A DNA stretch of 64,000 nt from Astrothelium macrocarpum (taxonomy: Eukaryota > Ascomycota > Dothideomycetes > Trypetheliales > Trypetheliaceae), in assembly GCA_021030915.1 (NCBI GenBank), contig JAGEMR010000039.1, positions 1 through 64,000 on the forward strand, read 5' to 3'. The position numbers and the translations under genes are program-made. Below are positions 10,831 through 21,218 of the stretch, piece by piece. The notes beneath the pieces were generated by a model. It was not told where the DNA came from. It did no database searches and saw only the letters and a list, made by a program, of their open reading frames with translations. Numbering within the stretch: the first letter of the stretch is position 1; every line of letters starts with the position of its first letter.

Positions 10831-11885
10831 ATGAGCCTTTCACTGGTACCATCAAGTTTCGTACAGGATAGTGCAGCTGCAGGAGCCACTGCCGCTGCTG
10901 GTAATGGGGATGATAACAATAACAATTTCAACACCATCCAAGGTGATGGAGGCGATCAAACCATCAATAATAATAACAATAGTCAGTTAAATCTTTTATC
11001 GGCTCATTATTGTCTCTGATATCTATAGATGGAGGAGAAGTTTCCAGCATCTCTTCATCGTCTCCAAGTTCCGCGGGGTCAACTCAGGCATATACCATAT
11101 ATACAGAAGCAACGAACTCAGAAACATTGAGTGTGACTTCAACATTGACAGTTTTATCAACATTGAACCCCCTTACACAATCCGAGATCTCCTCACGCAC
11201 ATTTACGAGCACAACTTTGTTATCACTAGCCGCAACAAATGCATTAGTCACGAGCACGGCCTTGTCGTCCGTAGCCGGGACAAATGCTGAAGGCTCAGGA
11301 CACCACAATCTATCAAGCGGGGCCATCGCAGGTATTGTGGTCGGTGCTTTTGCAGGCCTGATCTTGATGCTCGTACTTGTGTGGCTACTTCTTCGACAAA
11401 AAAAATTACCAAGGTCGGAGGATGGCCAAAAGTCGAACGGATTGCATCGTTGGGACAGTGCAGAACTACCCATCCGATATAAGTCACGATCGGAACTCCC
11501 GTTTGACACAGAGAAGAGAGAACTCGACATAGATACAGGACTGGTGGAGCTTGATGCAGAAATTGGACGCAGGGAACTGGGTGTCGGGATAATGCCGAGA
11601 GAATTTGACGCACAGAATGCTCATAGGGCAATGGGTCTCGTTGGGGAGCTTGAAGTGGCAAGTCCAGTTCATGAACTACAAGAGAGTTGCGTCGAAAACG
11701 CAATCGCGGTCAACAGATATCCTGAAAAAAGATTAGTCAATGCTCAACGGATGGCTGAAACTTACATTTTGCGGATCAAGGGTACTAACCAAGTCTTATA
11801 TGCAGTCCCTGCCAGGGACCCCATAATTGCCGAGAAAGCAGGGAAAGGGACAGCAGATACATATTGGGTGCGGCAGGATTCATAA
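10831..11885 (+). CDS. predicted single-pass membrane protein with Ser/Thr-rich ectodomain
   Basis: Two visible exons (10831-10981, 11029-11885), 335 residues if started at 10831. Layout: Asn/Ala-rich start, a long Ser/Thr-rich segment likely to be O-glycosylated, one membrane span (AIAGIVVGAFAGLILML onward, followed by RQKK), then an acidic/basic cytoplasmic tail of about 140 residues. This is the common fungal plan of surface-sensor or mucin-like proteins. No enzymatic domain is recognised. The proposed intron is 47 bp (GTCAGT...ATAG), short but in frame. A signal peptide is missing from the 10831 start, so a 5' exon is probable; 10666-10764 (MMRSSSLVSL) is a candidate but its splice was not proven. 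The Asn-rich run makes the N-terminal exon less certain than the rest. Confidence 0.6.
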
Positions 11886-12148
11886 GGAGACAGAATGTTA
11901 TCTGCTTAATAGAAAGGTAGTCAATAGAGGAGTGCTCCGCGAGATCAGATATCTTCGAATGTCAGACTCAAATAGGAAAATACCCTCCATTCAATTAGAT
12001 GATAAGAGAGGAATATCGCCGCAGCTCTTGTACAAGGACTATGTTGGAGCTATGTAGAATTAAAAATGAGAGGACCAGTGAAGAGAAAGAAGCTACATTC
12101 ATATCGATTTTCGGTGTGCATACGGTTGGTGGAAGGCGCGATTCATGG

Positions 12149-12949
12149 CTATGTTGTTGCACCTGCACCTGCATATCGTAACCATACGGTCGTCTCTACA
12201 TTTTTGGGACATGAATAAGGTGCCCTCCACATTTCCAGAATCCCCATGAGCAATCGAGCAAGGCCAAAGCATATCGCTACAATCAAGACCCACATTGGAG
12301 TCCAAAAGATGCACCATTGGCCTTTCTTTCTCCGGTCAAACCAGCATTGAGACATTGTAGTCGGTGTGGTCTCATCCAAAAACCCCTCCAGAATAAGCAG
12401 CCGATTCTGCCAATATGAATATTTGCTGACTTCACGACAAACGCGCCCCAACATGTATACGGGGTGTATGTCTATCCTTTGATGCAATAACCACATGCGC
12501 AAGGCATCATCGTCATCTGGTAGTAGGAGTGCAAGGGTTTGGATGGTTTCATCTAGAAAATCTTCCGGCAGGACAGAGCTATCACACGCCACACCTAGTG
12601 TCAATGTACTTTCTGATCAATATCATGCATCTACTTACCGCTTTGACTTTTTTAGCCGGCGAAGAACTGGTACACGATGGAACAAATAGAGAATCCCGAA
12701 TGTTTGATCAAGATGTAAATGATCCAGGGTATTTTCTGTCCAAGTAATTTTGAGCCCTCCAACCCTCCGCAGTGACATTACGTCCAAATAATTGGTGAAG
12801 CGAATTTTCGTTGTTTTTTTTGCTGGACCTTGGAGAAGACGCTTCTTGAGTACTTCTTTGAAGCCTAAATCATCAGGGCGTATTGAGTTAGACTGGGGCA
12901 GCGTGTGCATAATCCAGGCGTCAGATGACGGACCACCTACATTTACCAT
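12149..12949 (-). CDS. uncharacterised fungal protein with C-terminal membrane anchor
   Basis: Two exons (12949-12639, 12578-12149) give 246 residues. Seen: LKITWTENTLDHLHLD followed by an FH-containing block, PEDFLDETIQTLALLLP, then YWQNRLLILEGFLDE, FDRRKKGQWCIFW and a final hydrophobic segment (about 25 residues). I recognise this order from a widespread, functionally unknown family of fungal proteins that end in a membrane span. The intron (60 bp, GTAAGT...ATAG) is in frame only with the acceptor at 12579; a nearer CTAG breaks the frame. The true N-terminus is unclear. The ORF at 12962-13279 just upstream may be its first domain, but I found no convincing splice joining them. Confidence 0.6.
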
Positions 12950-12961
12950 CAGCTAGTTATA

Positions 12962-13279
12962 TCATGACCTGAGCAGTCTATCCCTGCCTTGAGACCCGTG
13001 TAATTTTTGAAACATCTCAGAAATGTCGGATAGAGTTGATGTGATAACCTTCAGTGTGCAATTTGTTTCTTGAAGGACTTCCGTGTTTGGTGCATTGCTA
13101 GGGTCCTGCAGAAACCGTACCAGGGTATCGTAAATCGCTACGATTACTGTGACTTCGTGCTCAATATTTGTAAGTTCCGCAGGGGTAGACTTCGCGATGT
13201 TGATGTAGTTTCTCAAAGTGTTCTGGGCTGCTTTTGCGACTGACGTCGAATCCGTGACGGGCGCCACCAATGCATCCAT
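12962..13279 (-). CDS. short ORF resembling an N-terminal adaptor domain of fungal STAND-type proteins
   Basis: 105 residues from the ATG at 13279. It is almost entirely helical and amphipathic, with the spacing typical of the N-terminal domains found before fungal NACHT or membrane-anchored proteins (AQNTLRNYINIAK, ELTNIEHEVTVIVAIYDTL, KVITSTLSDISEMFQKL). It lies immediately upstream of the 12149-12949 gene on the same strand, so it is probably the first exon of that gene. The only donors near its end (phase 2, at AG|GTCATG and GG|GTCTCA) do not fit the downstream frame with a normal-length intron. Either the gene is frameshifted or the intron is unusual. Confidence 0.4.
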   Translation of the reverse strand: MDALVAPVTDSTSVAKAAQNTLRNYINIAKSTPAELTNIEHEVTVIVAIYDTLVRFLQDPSNAPNTEVLQETNCTLKVITSTLSDISEMFQKLHGSQGRDRLLRS

Positions 13280-14472
13280 CACGAGACAACGATTTTTATC
13301 ATTAATAGATTTGTGATTGTTATGAGATGCTGAATTTGTCGCCAGACAAAGCGAGGTGCGAAGCTGGGGCCAGAAACATGAGCTTGGTGCAGATGTAAAA
13401 GAGAAATATATGAGGCCGGAGACAGGAGCAGAGGATGAATGTAAGGGGAAATAGAAATTGGAGACACAAGCGGGATGTAGATGCAAGGGGACAGCATGTC
13501 CAGGTGAGCTCGGTTCCCCAATCTCTCTCATTTGCAGAGAGATTGTGTCCTCGAATTTAGGCCATAGAATACGTTACGCGGACCTATAGCTATTTAAGAG
13601 AACTTTTCTTGATAAAGATGATTGGTAGTCTAAGCAGGACCGGGCGGTAGATTTGCATGACCAAAAAAAAAGTAAAATATGACATGGAGAACGAATTATG
13701 ATGGTTCTCCATAGATGTGCGTTCCATCCGATCCAAGCTTCTACTTTGTGGGCATGTGCTCCCATCTGTTTGGAAAAGTGTGGGAACGCAGTCAAGGACC
13801 TGAAGCAGCAGTAGCAGATGCAGTTGTGTATTACCCCACTAGTCCTAATACAGTAAAGTCTATCCACGAATCCTCAGCTGCACTTTATCTTAATGCCAAC
13901 ATTGCCAAGGACCCTCCCTGCAGTTGTTTTGTTCATAAATCCTTCTTCTATGCGCCAGTTTGACTCTTATCGTCAAAAGCGGAATGGTCTCGCGCCCTAG
14001 TCCAGCGATCAATTTGAAATCAATCCCCAATAAGGCCAGATATTCTTGCTCTAACATTCGCCATCGCGAAAGATTCAAGCCTAGATCTCCAACGCTCGTC
14101 AAAGCTAAGCTTTGGAAATTCAAACCGAAGAATCCTGATTGGATTATCTGTCGATGAGTATTTTCGGTGCTATAAAGGAACTTCCTATACCGGACATCTC
14201 ACCTACAGTAGTCTACTTGTCAAATCGTATTATCTATAGGTCATTAGAAATGAACTAATGCTACTGGCGAAGTCACTCATTGACTCACACTTTTGGAGCA
14301 AACTCAAGCAGAAGTTCGGCCGAAGCATCGGCCGAGCTTTCGGCGTAATCATTAATATAAGAGTGGCATGTTTGGAGTATCAATTTCCTATGCATTCAAT
14401 TTCCTGAAGAGAGAAAGATTTACCAAGACTGGACTAGCTTGACATTGTTCCATTGTTTCGTAAAACTCGAAA
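13280..14472. other. intergenic, no gene seen
   Basis: No ORF with recognisable features. The right end is the O-methyltransferase promoter, with palindromes described separately. Confidence 0.45.
14315..14335. promoter_or_regulatory. paired TCGGCCGA palindromes upstream of the O-methyltransferase
   Basis: TTCGGCCGAA (14315-14324) is a perfect palindrome, and TCGGCCGA recurs at 14328-14335, followed by a third TTTCGGCG at 14338-14345. CGG/CCG half-sites in inverted order are typical of Zn2Cys6 regulator sites. The pair lies about 140 bp before the ATG at 14473. The function is inferred. Confidence 0.35.
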
Positions 14473-15138
14473 ATGTCCTCCTCATCCGATAAACTCCACC
14501 TGGCGGGCACTATCGGCACTCAAGCACGAGCTAGCCTTCTACGACCCAGTCAGCGACTTGATCATGCACTCAGCAATTCCAAGTCTAGCGGCCTTCCACC
14601 TATAACCATCTCCCCACTTCAAGGCCAATACCTCGCCATCCAGTGCCAACTCATCAACGCCAAATCAGTTCTTGAGATCGGAACATTGGGAGGCTACTCA
14701 TCTATCTGGTTCGCCAGTACGGGTGCCAAGGTTACAAGCATCGAAATCAATCCCAAACATCGGGATGTCGCACTCGAAAATACCAAAGGCCTCGACGTTG
14801 AGATTATCTTGGGCGCAGCGCTTGAAGTGCTGCCCAAGCTTGCCGTCGAAGGTCGCAAGTTCGATTTAATTTTCATTGATGCAGACTGGGGCGAGCAATG
14901 GGATTATTTCCAATGGGCAATCAAGTTGGCAAGGCTGAATGGGTGCATTTACGTTGATAATGTCGTTCGAGAACTTTTGGAGAGCGAAAATCTGGGTGAG
15001 CATGACGAGTCATTGGTGACAAAGGTAGGCAAAGAGGACAAGGTGACTGCGACACTTATTCCAACAGTCTCCGAGCACAAAGGGAAAGCTGAGGAGATGT
15101 TCGACGGGTTTTTGCTCGCCGTGGTTAAGGCAAATTAG
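14473..15138 (+). CDS. SAM-dependent O-methyltransferase (catechol/CCoA-OMT type)
   Basis: Intronless, 221 residues, the normal length for this class I methyltransferase family. It should transfer methyl from S-adenosylmethionine to a hydroxyl, classically of a catechol, with a divalent metal. Seen: SAM-binding VLEIGTLGGYSSIW, the acidic loop ending strand 2 (VTSIEINPKH), FDLIFIDADWGEQW with the metal-binding Asp region, then GCIYVDNVV. The start is the first ATG after the promoter and precedes the family's N-terminal helices by a normal distance. No biosynthetic neighbours are present, so the substrate is unknown. Confidence 0.9.
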   Translation: MSSSSDKLHLAGTIGTQARASLLRPSQRLDHALSNSKSSGLPPITISPLQGQYLAIQCQLINAKSVLEIGTLGGYSSIWFASTGAKVTSIEINPKHRDVALENTKGLDVEIILGAALEVLPKLAVEGRKFDLIFIDADWGEQWDYFQWAIKLARLNGCIYVDNVVRELLESENLGEHDESLVTKVGKEDKVTATLIPTVSEHKGKAEEMFDGFLLAVVKAN

Positions 15139-15609
15139 TATGCAGGTGCGAAATGTAGGGCGCAGTTGTTGAAGAAGCAGCAAGCGTTGTACCAATTAAG
15201 GTGCCGTCGACATCACCTATCACAAATACAATACAAAAGCAGTGAGACCAGATACTTTCAATGTTTGGAGGTCTCATCTAGCATTCATTTTGGCTGTAGA
15301 ATCGGCCCCAGACCTGGGACACAACATAGTAGATAGTGAATATGAAACTATAGACTGGAAAATTTCTGTTAACCATTACATTGTAAAAACTTTCATACAC
15401 GAAGTTCTATTTCATCTTCGCAGTAGCGTTACATGATTTCTATGATTATGTGGACTACGTTGACCAAAATGTAACCAGACCAGACTCCTCGTCTCCTCAA
15501 ACATGAGAGCTGTATAGGCGCTTGGCATAGGGGCCGAGGCAGTCCGACGTCAGATACATTCGCCTTTCATACGCCTCACCTTCGTTCTTGAACCCGAAAG
15601 TCGCGCACC
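15139..15609. other. intergenic between convergent genes
   Basis: No gene seen between the methyltransferase (+) and thymidylate synthase (-) 3' ends. Confidence 0.5.
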
Positions 15610-16770
15610 TCACACGCTCATCTTCATACTGATACCCTTCCAAGGACCATAGCCAATGACCTTTAATTCCTCCGCTTTCCATCCATCAATCATTCCCTCC
15701 CCACGATCTTCCCTATCTATCTTGAAGCCTGGAAATGGTCTCGGTGCCCGCTCCAGTTGAGTCTTCAATGCATCAACATGATCCAAGTAGACATGTGCAT
15801 CTCCCATGACATGGGTAAGAGTGCCAGGATACAGATCGCACGCGTGAGCCAGCATGTGTGTGAGCAGAGCATAGGAGGCAATGTTGAAAGGCACGCCAAG
15901 ACCCATGTCGCAACTGCGTTGATAGAGTTGGGTGTGAAGCGTTCCTTTCGGTTTTTTATCCGTAGTTCCGTTGACCGATTCTTGCGCGTGACTGTTCATG
16001 GCTGCCGACAACCGTGCTTTATCCTCAGAAAATGAGACGTAGAATTGCGCAAACATGTGACAAGGAGGTAATGCCATCTTCTTCAGATCCGCTGGGTTCC
16101 ATGCGCTGAGGATGATTCTGCGGTCGTAAGGATTGTTCCTGAGTTTGTGTACGACTTCCTTGAGTTGGTCGACTCCTTGTCCGTCGTAGTCTGCATGACA
16201 ATCTTTGTATTCTGCACCAAAGTGTCGCCATTGAAATCCGTAGACAGGACCCAGGTCTCCTTCTTCCCGGTGCCCTAAACCTACGGAATCTAGGAACTCG
16301 CGACTACCATTTCCATCCCATATCTTAACGCCTTGTTCGCTGAGAGGTTTCGAAGATGTATAACCCGAGATAAACCATAGGAGCTCAGCGATCACGGCAC
16401 GGAGAAAGACGCGTTTTGTTGTCAGAAGCGGAAGAACGGGTTCAGGTGGTGCTACAAGATTGGAATCCACCGAGGGTTTGGATAAGGAGAATTTGAGAGA
16501 AGTGGGAGCAAAGAGCGACTGAGTTCCAGTACCAGTTCTATCATGGTTAGTGGAAACGGCTTAAAGAATCAATCAATAAGGAGTGGCTCTTCCATACCTG
16601 TCTGGACGATGCTCGCCGTGCTCTAAAATTTCGCGAATAAGATTGAGGTATTGATATTCTTCATGATTTGGATCAGTGACCGGCTCTGCATTGCTCTCAG
16701 ACACATTCTTCGTCTCAAGCGTGATATCAGGGCCACTGGCTGGACCTGCTTCGATGATTGCTGGAGCCAT
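15610..16770 (-). CDS. CDC21: thymidylate synthase
   Basis: Two exons (16770-16598, 16537-15610), 366 residues. It converts dUMP to dTMP with methylene-tetrahydrofolate. Seen: EYQYLNLIREILEHGEHRPDRTGTGTQS (formed across the intron), RAVIAELLWFISG, the catalytic Cys in PPCHMFAQFYV, RSCDMGLGVPFNIASY and HVYLDHVD. The intron (60 bp) has donor GTATGG and a perfect CTAAC branch. About 45 residues precede the conserved core. Between FAQFYV and LYQRSCD there is a hydrophilic insert, longer than in bacterial enzymes and, as I recall, than in yeast. Transcription is probably G1/S-regulated: three MluI cell-cycle boxes lie 60-80 bp upstream. Confidence 0.95.
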
Positions 16771-16829
16771 TGAGGTTTACCACGAAGAATCATCATCGGA
16801 ATAGACGTGAAGCATTAATCGCGAAGTTG

Positions 16830-16849
16830 ACGCGTGACGCGTGACGCGT
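16830..16849. promoter_or_regulatory. three tandem MluI cell-cycle boxes (ACGCGT) in the thymidylate synthase promoter
   Basis: ACGCGT occurs at 16830-16835, 16837-16842 and 16844-16849, each seven bases apart, 60-79 bp upstream of the thymidylate synthase start codon at 16770. ACGCGT is the MCB element bound by MBF (Swi6/Mbp1) in yeast, where the thymidylate synthase gene is a classic MBF target. The palindrome works on either strand. Confidence 0.85.
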
Positions 16850-17776
16850 AAATAGATTTCTTCTTCCGGAAAAGCCTGACGTCGTTCATTACGGTAACTG
16901 TTGTGCCCAGGGAATCAGCTACTAGGTTTTTTTCCTGAAAGCAGTCTTTGTTCATGTTTGTCTCGACACCTACCGGGTACGCCCTGCTTGTGCGGGCCTC
17001 TTATCTCACCTAAACGTACCCGATAAAAATGTCTTATCGAACAGTCTGTATTTACGCAGCAAGAAATATCACAGCAACACAAATTAACGGAACTGTCAGT
17101 CTGAATCTTGTTGAATTGTGTACTTGTTGACTATTCTCATCATAGAAAACGCTATGCAGAAGCAGTCGAAGGTCACAGAATACTGTTACAATTGTGCAGA
17201 GTGAAACGCAATTTTCGGTAAATCCTTGTCTTTACGGTAATAAGACAATATTGCTATTGGCGATAGCAACAATGTCGAATCAATTCCAATCCGAAAGGCT
17301 CCCAGGTGTATTCTGATGATACCCGGCTACCCTTTATCTTGACCTTTTCCAACTTGATGTCAACAATGTGGGAAATATTGCCAATCGCGTGGTTTGGCCG
17401 AGAAAACCATTTGTTACCAAGCACAAACATACATCATATTTACCAAGTGCCAAAGGGTATTCATGATATCGAGACTCTTATACAGTATCGTCACAACAAA
17501 ATTTAGAGAGAACGTCAACTACTTGTTGAAAGGATATTCTCAGGCGTTATGCGTGTTTTCCCGACGCTCAGAGGACTGCAGTCTTGCCTATAGCAGCGCA
17601 TCGTCCAAGTCTACCTTGTCCAGAGACAGGTCACTCACAGTCCACCTCTTTTCCAGCACTCTCCACAAAGACATCACACCCAAGCAGTATTTCAATCTTC
17701 GCTAAAAGACTCAGCGAATGCCATGCCCCCTACGCCATCTCACTGCTCCTACTTCTTATTTCGCCCAAATTATATC
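16850..17776. other. intergenic, no gene seen
   Basis: Only short ORFs (up to about 100 codons) without recognisable features. A pyrimidine-rich stretch lies near 17600-17780, antisense to the 3' end of the DUF7704 gene. Confidence 0.45.
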
Positions 17777-18229
17777 TTAATTTCTCTTCCTCGTGTCCTT
17801 TCCAAACCCAACTTCCATCAAAAACGCCACCCTCATCGCCCCAGGCCCGTAAAGCAACGCATGATTCACCCACTCCTCAGGCCTCCACAACCAGGGGCTC
17901 AAAAACACCTCCGTGCCCAGCACATGCCAGCTCGCATACAAATGCACCATATCACACACCAGTATACCCAACACAATTGCTTTCCAGACCCGAAGATCTT
18001 GGCTGCAGCGTAAGACGATGGCTTCGTTCCATGCGAAAAGGACGTAGCAAGCAGCGAGTTGGTCGTACATCACTTGGGAGGACGCGGTGTAAGGGAGGAC
18101 AGTGAAGGTGCGGAGGAAAGTAGAGGGCGAGAAGAGGCAAAGGATGGCGCCATTGAAGGCTGCGAATGGTTCGAACCAGAGGAGGAGGATGCGATAGGCG
18201 AGGGGGATGGTGGGGAGGTTGTTCGCCAT
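17777..18229 (-). CDS. DUF7704-family fungal membrane protein
   Basis: Intronless, 150 residues, four predicted membrane spans. The N-terminal block (LPTIPLAYRILLLWFEPFAA) with a following short hydrophobic segment, the central MYDQLAACYVLFAWNEA and the third span (GILVCDMVHLYASW) match the small four-helix DUF7704 proteins common in Pezizomycotina. The function is unknown. The ATG at 18229 is well placed before the first helix. Confidence 0.75.
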   Translation of the reverse strand: MANNLPTIPLAYRILLLWFEPFAAFNGAILCLFSPSTFLRTFTVLPYTASSQVMYDQLAACYVLFAWNEAIVLRCSQDLRVWKAIVLGILVCDMVHLYASWHVLGTEVFLSPWLWRPEEWVNHALLYGPGAMRVAFLMEVGFGKDTRKRN

Positions 18230-19070
18230 TGTGGAGGTAGCAGGGAGACGGGGAAAAGAGGAGCAACAGTCTTGACGGAGCTTGTCAAGCTTGAAAATGA
18301 AGTAGAATCCTGAAGCGCAGCTTGTGTGTTAAAGTAAGTGAATCATACCTTGTGGAGTTGGAGTTGGAGCTGAATCTCTCGACTGCCCGGCGTTCAGCCT
18401 TGAGCTTCCCGCGTCTGCCACCGGTATTGGACCTTAACAATAGTCCAAAAGCTTTCGAATTCAATTTCAGAACTTAAATTCATTTGCCTGAGGTGAATGA
18501 TCCTTATTTCAGGGCTCAAGCACCATAAAAATTAATTCATATTGGCTCAAGCTGCGCTCATGCTGGCTTATGCTAGTTTACAGCGGCTTACGGAGGTTAA
18601 GGGCACATTCAAGCTCGACCAGAATGGTTCAGCCATGGCCCTCCCGTTTTTTACGACGTGATTGATGTAGGCAAGTGAGATTGGCTGGCGTGATTTATCC
18701 CACTTTGCCAGCTGCGACTAACAAAATGCACTTGTGGTAGCTGAACAGCGCGCTCGCTAATTGGCTTTGATCAACCGGAAGGTTGGCCGGAGGATTGGCG
18801 AATATTCCGAATCGAAAAATAGATCGAGTCGTTTAGTCTTACGGACGCCGCATTATCGCCAGCACGTCTGGACCCAATGAAAACTGATAGAATAATCTAG
18901 TGTGTGGTGTAGAGGACGAGCCCGACGTTTCATTGTGCAGAGTGATGACAGGGAAATGGATGCTGCCTTGCTGGACACAGTCAAGCGCGGAGTAATTGGA
19001 TTAAGTCGCGGCCTGCAAGTCTTCTTCTGGTTGTAACGCCAAACGTGCTTCCCATGGCGTGAAGCCTGGG

Positions 19071-19088
19071 ACCGGAACCGGAACCGGA
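19071..19088. promoter_or_regulatory. three tandem ACCGGA units upstream of the amidase
   Basis: Perfect (ACCGGA)x3, giving CCGG/CGG half-sites at 6-bp spacing, 170-187 bp before the amidase ATG. A Zn2Cys6 regulator gene lies just beyond the amidase. Binding is inferred. Confidence 0.35.
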
Positions 19089-19174
19089 GGTTTTCAATGA
19101 CTTGCGCAACCCAAGGCGCAGGTAAAATCTGCGTTTACTAGTAATCCAAGACTCGGCTCAAGGGTCTTCTGGGA

Positions 19175-19181
19175 TATATAA
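19175..19181 (+). promoter_or_regulatory. TATA box of the amidase gene
   Basis: TATATAA, 77 bp upstream of the ATG at 19258. Confidence 0.55.
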
Positions 19182-19257
19182 TGAAAGAGAGCTCGCAAAC
19201 TGTCATAGAATCTAAAAGATCTTTTCTTCAGCTCATTGTTTCCGCGGCCAAATCAAG

Positions 19258-21001
19258 ATGCATTCAACCAAGCCAGACTATCAAAGAATTGCCGCAGAGA
19301 AAAAGCTGCAACGGGCTAACAAGATCCCTAAAGATTGGCTGATATCTGCAGAGGCACACCGCAACTCTACCAATGTCTTGGACGTGCCAATTACTTGTGG
19401 CATCTTGGATAACGTCGAGTGCGAAATCACATCGGAGTACGACGCTACAGCACTCCTCGAGAAGCTCAGGGGCGGCCTTTGGTCTGCCGAACAAGTGACC
19501 ATCGCCTTTTGCAAGCGGGCTGCTATTGCACAGCAGCTTGTTAACTGCTTGACCGAGATCTTCTTCGAGGAGGCAATCGAGCGCGCTCGCCAGCTTGACG
19601 CAGAGCGACAACAAAATCTAAGTGGCCACGCTCTCCGACCTCTCCACGGCCTACCAATCTCTCTCAAAGACAGTTTCCAGGTGGCTGGGCTTGATACATC
19701 GACAGGCTTGGCTTGCTACGTCAATGAGCCAGCAGAGGAGGATAGCAGTACTGCCGCCATGCTGCTGGACTTGGGCGCAGTTCTCTACTGCAAGACCAAT
19801 CTCCCTCAGTCTATCATGACTGGTGATAGCGACAACAATGTCTTTGGCAGGACTTTGAATCCTCGTAATGAACTCTTGACTGCGGGTGGGAGCACTGGTG
19901 GCGAGGGTGCGTTGATTGCGCTTCGAGGAAGTGTGCTAGGAGTCGGTACCGATATATTCGGGAGCATTCGTGTCCCGTCTGTGTGCAACGGTATCTACGG
20001 ATTTCGGCCCAGCGTCGGGCTGGTGCCTCATAGTGGTGTCCGCGATCTCAACCCACCTGGGACGGATTGCATTCGTTCGACGGCTGGACCCATGGCGACG
20101 TCAATTCGGGACTGCCGTCTTTTTCTAAAAACACTAATGCAAACAGGCACCTGGAAGTATGACAGCACCGTCGTCTCGCTGCCATGGACGAATGTTAAGG
20201 CCAAAGAACGTCTGCGCATCGCCGTGGTTGAAAATGACGGCATCTTCACACCATTACCTCCGATCCGAAGAGCCATAAAAGAGGCAGTGACTCTTCTTGA
20301 GAAAAGCAAAAGTATCGAGATTATCCCATTGACCCTGCCAGATGTCAAGGAACATTGTCAAAATCTCGTCAGCCATTGGGCTGTCTCAGGGACTGACGTA
20401 CGTTAGAGAGATTCTTTCATCTTGTGCAAGCTGACATGATCCACCTAAGCACTATCTTGAACTGTTTGCCCGAACAGGCGAGCCAGTTGTGCCATCGCTC
20501 AAGGCGCTCGGGCTTCTTGACATGAGCGGAACGACCCTTGAGGGCCTTTTTGACCTCAACGTTAGGCGAGCCGAGGCGGCCAAAAAATATCTCCGCTTGT
20601 TCCGTGACAACAATATTGATGCAATCTTGATGCCTCCAGCGCCTCATACGGCGATTCCTTTGGACACTTGGAGCACGGCAACTTATACTTGCTTGTGGAA
20701 CTATCTCGATTTTCCTGCTGTGGTATTGCCGGTAGACGAGGTACGAGAGTCAGACCTCGCAGATGATGTGGGTAATGCAAAGTTTGGGCCTGAAGATGCC
20801 CGGCTGTACAGTCTCTGTAAGGACAATAAGATATCCGCTCTTCTATCAGATGGTGTGGGCTAACACTTGACTTATCCAGACACTGGCCCTAAAGATTACA
20901 AAGGCGCACCTGTTTGCGTTCAGGTGGTTGGATATAGGCATGCTGATGAGGCTTTGCTAAACATTGCAACAATGCTGGATGCGATCTTGAATGGCAAGTG
21001 A
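19258..21001 (+). CDS. amidase signature enzyme (acetamidase-like), with altered oxyanion loop
   Basis: Three exons (19258-20397, 20450-20816, 20880-21001), 542 residues, the usual length of fungal acetamidase-type enzymes, which hydrolyse amides to acid and ammonia. The Ser-cisSer-Lys triad is in place: Lys137 (GLPISLKDSF), Ser212 (TAGGSTGG) and nucleophile Ser236 (GTDIFGSIRVP). The spacings (75 and 24) equal those of mammalian FAAH (142/217/241). Two changes are seen: the usual GGSSGG is GGSTGG, and the usual DIGGS is DIFGS, placing Phe in the oxyanion loop. Introns are in frame and end with GAPVCVQVVGYRHADEALL, the normal C-terminal block. It is tail-to-tail with a Zn2Cys6 regulator. Activity and substrate are uncertain because of the loop change. 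Confidence 0.93.
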
Positions 21002-21218
21002 GTAGATATGGGACATAGATTACTGCAAAGAATTATACAATGGCCGACTCACTCTTTCGATCTCGTTGTACAGCACCAACTGCCTTTCCATGTGCGTGAA
21101 TGCCGAGCTAACATACCAATGGAATTCACATCCCGTCCTTGACCGTAGTGGCTACAAATTCCTGCACATCACAATAGCGTAATACCAAGACTATCCGAGT
21201 GGCTCTCAGTCAGAGAAA

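Larger units (their letters stand above)
18230..19257. other. intergenic with amidase promoter at right end
   Basis: No gene seen. The region 18540-18600 is rich in related GGCTTA/GCTCA words. The amidase promoter carries (ACCGGA)3 and a TATA box, listed separately. Confidence 0.45.
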
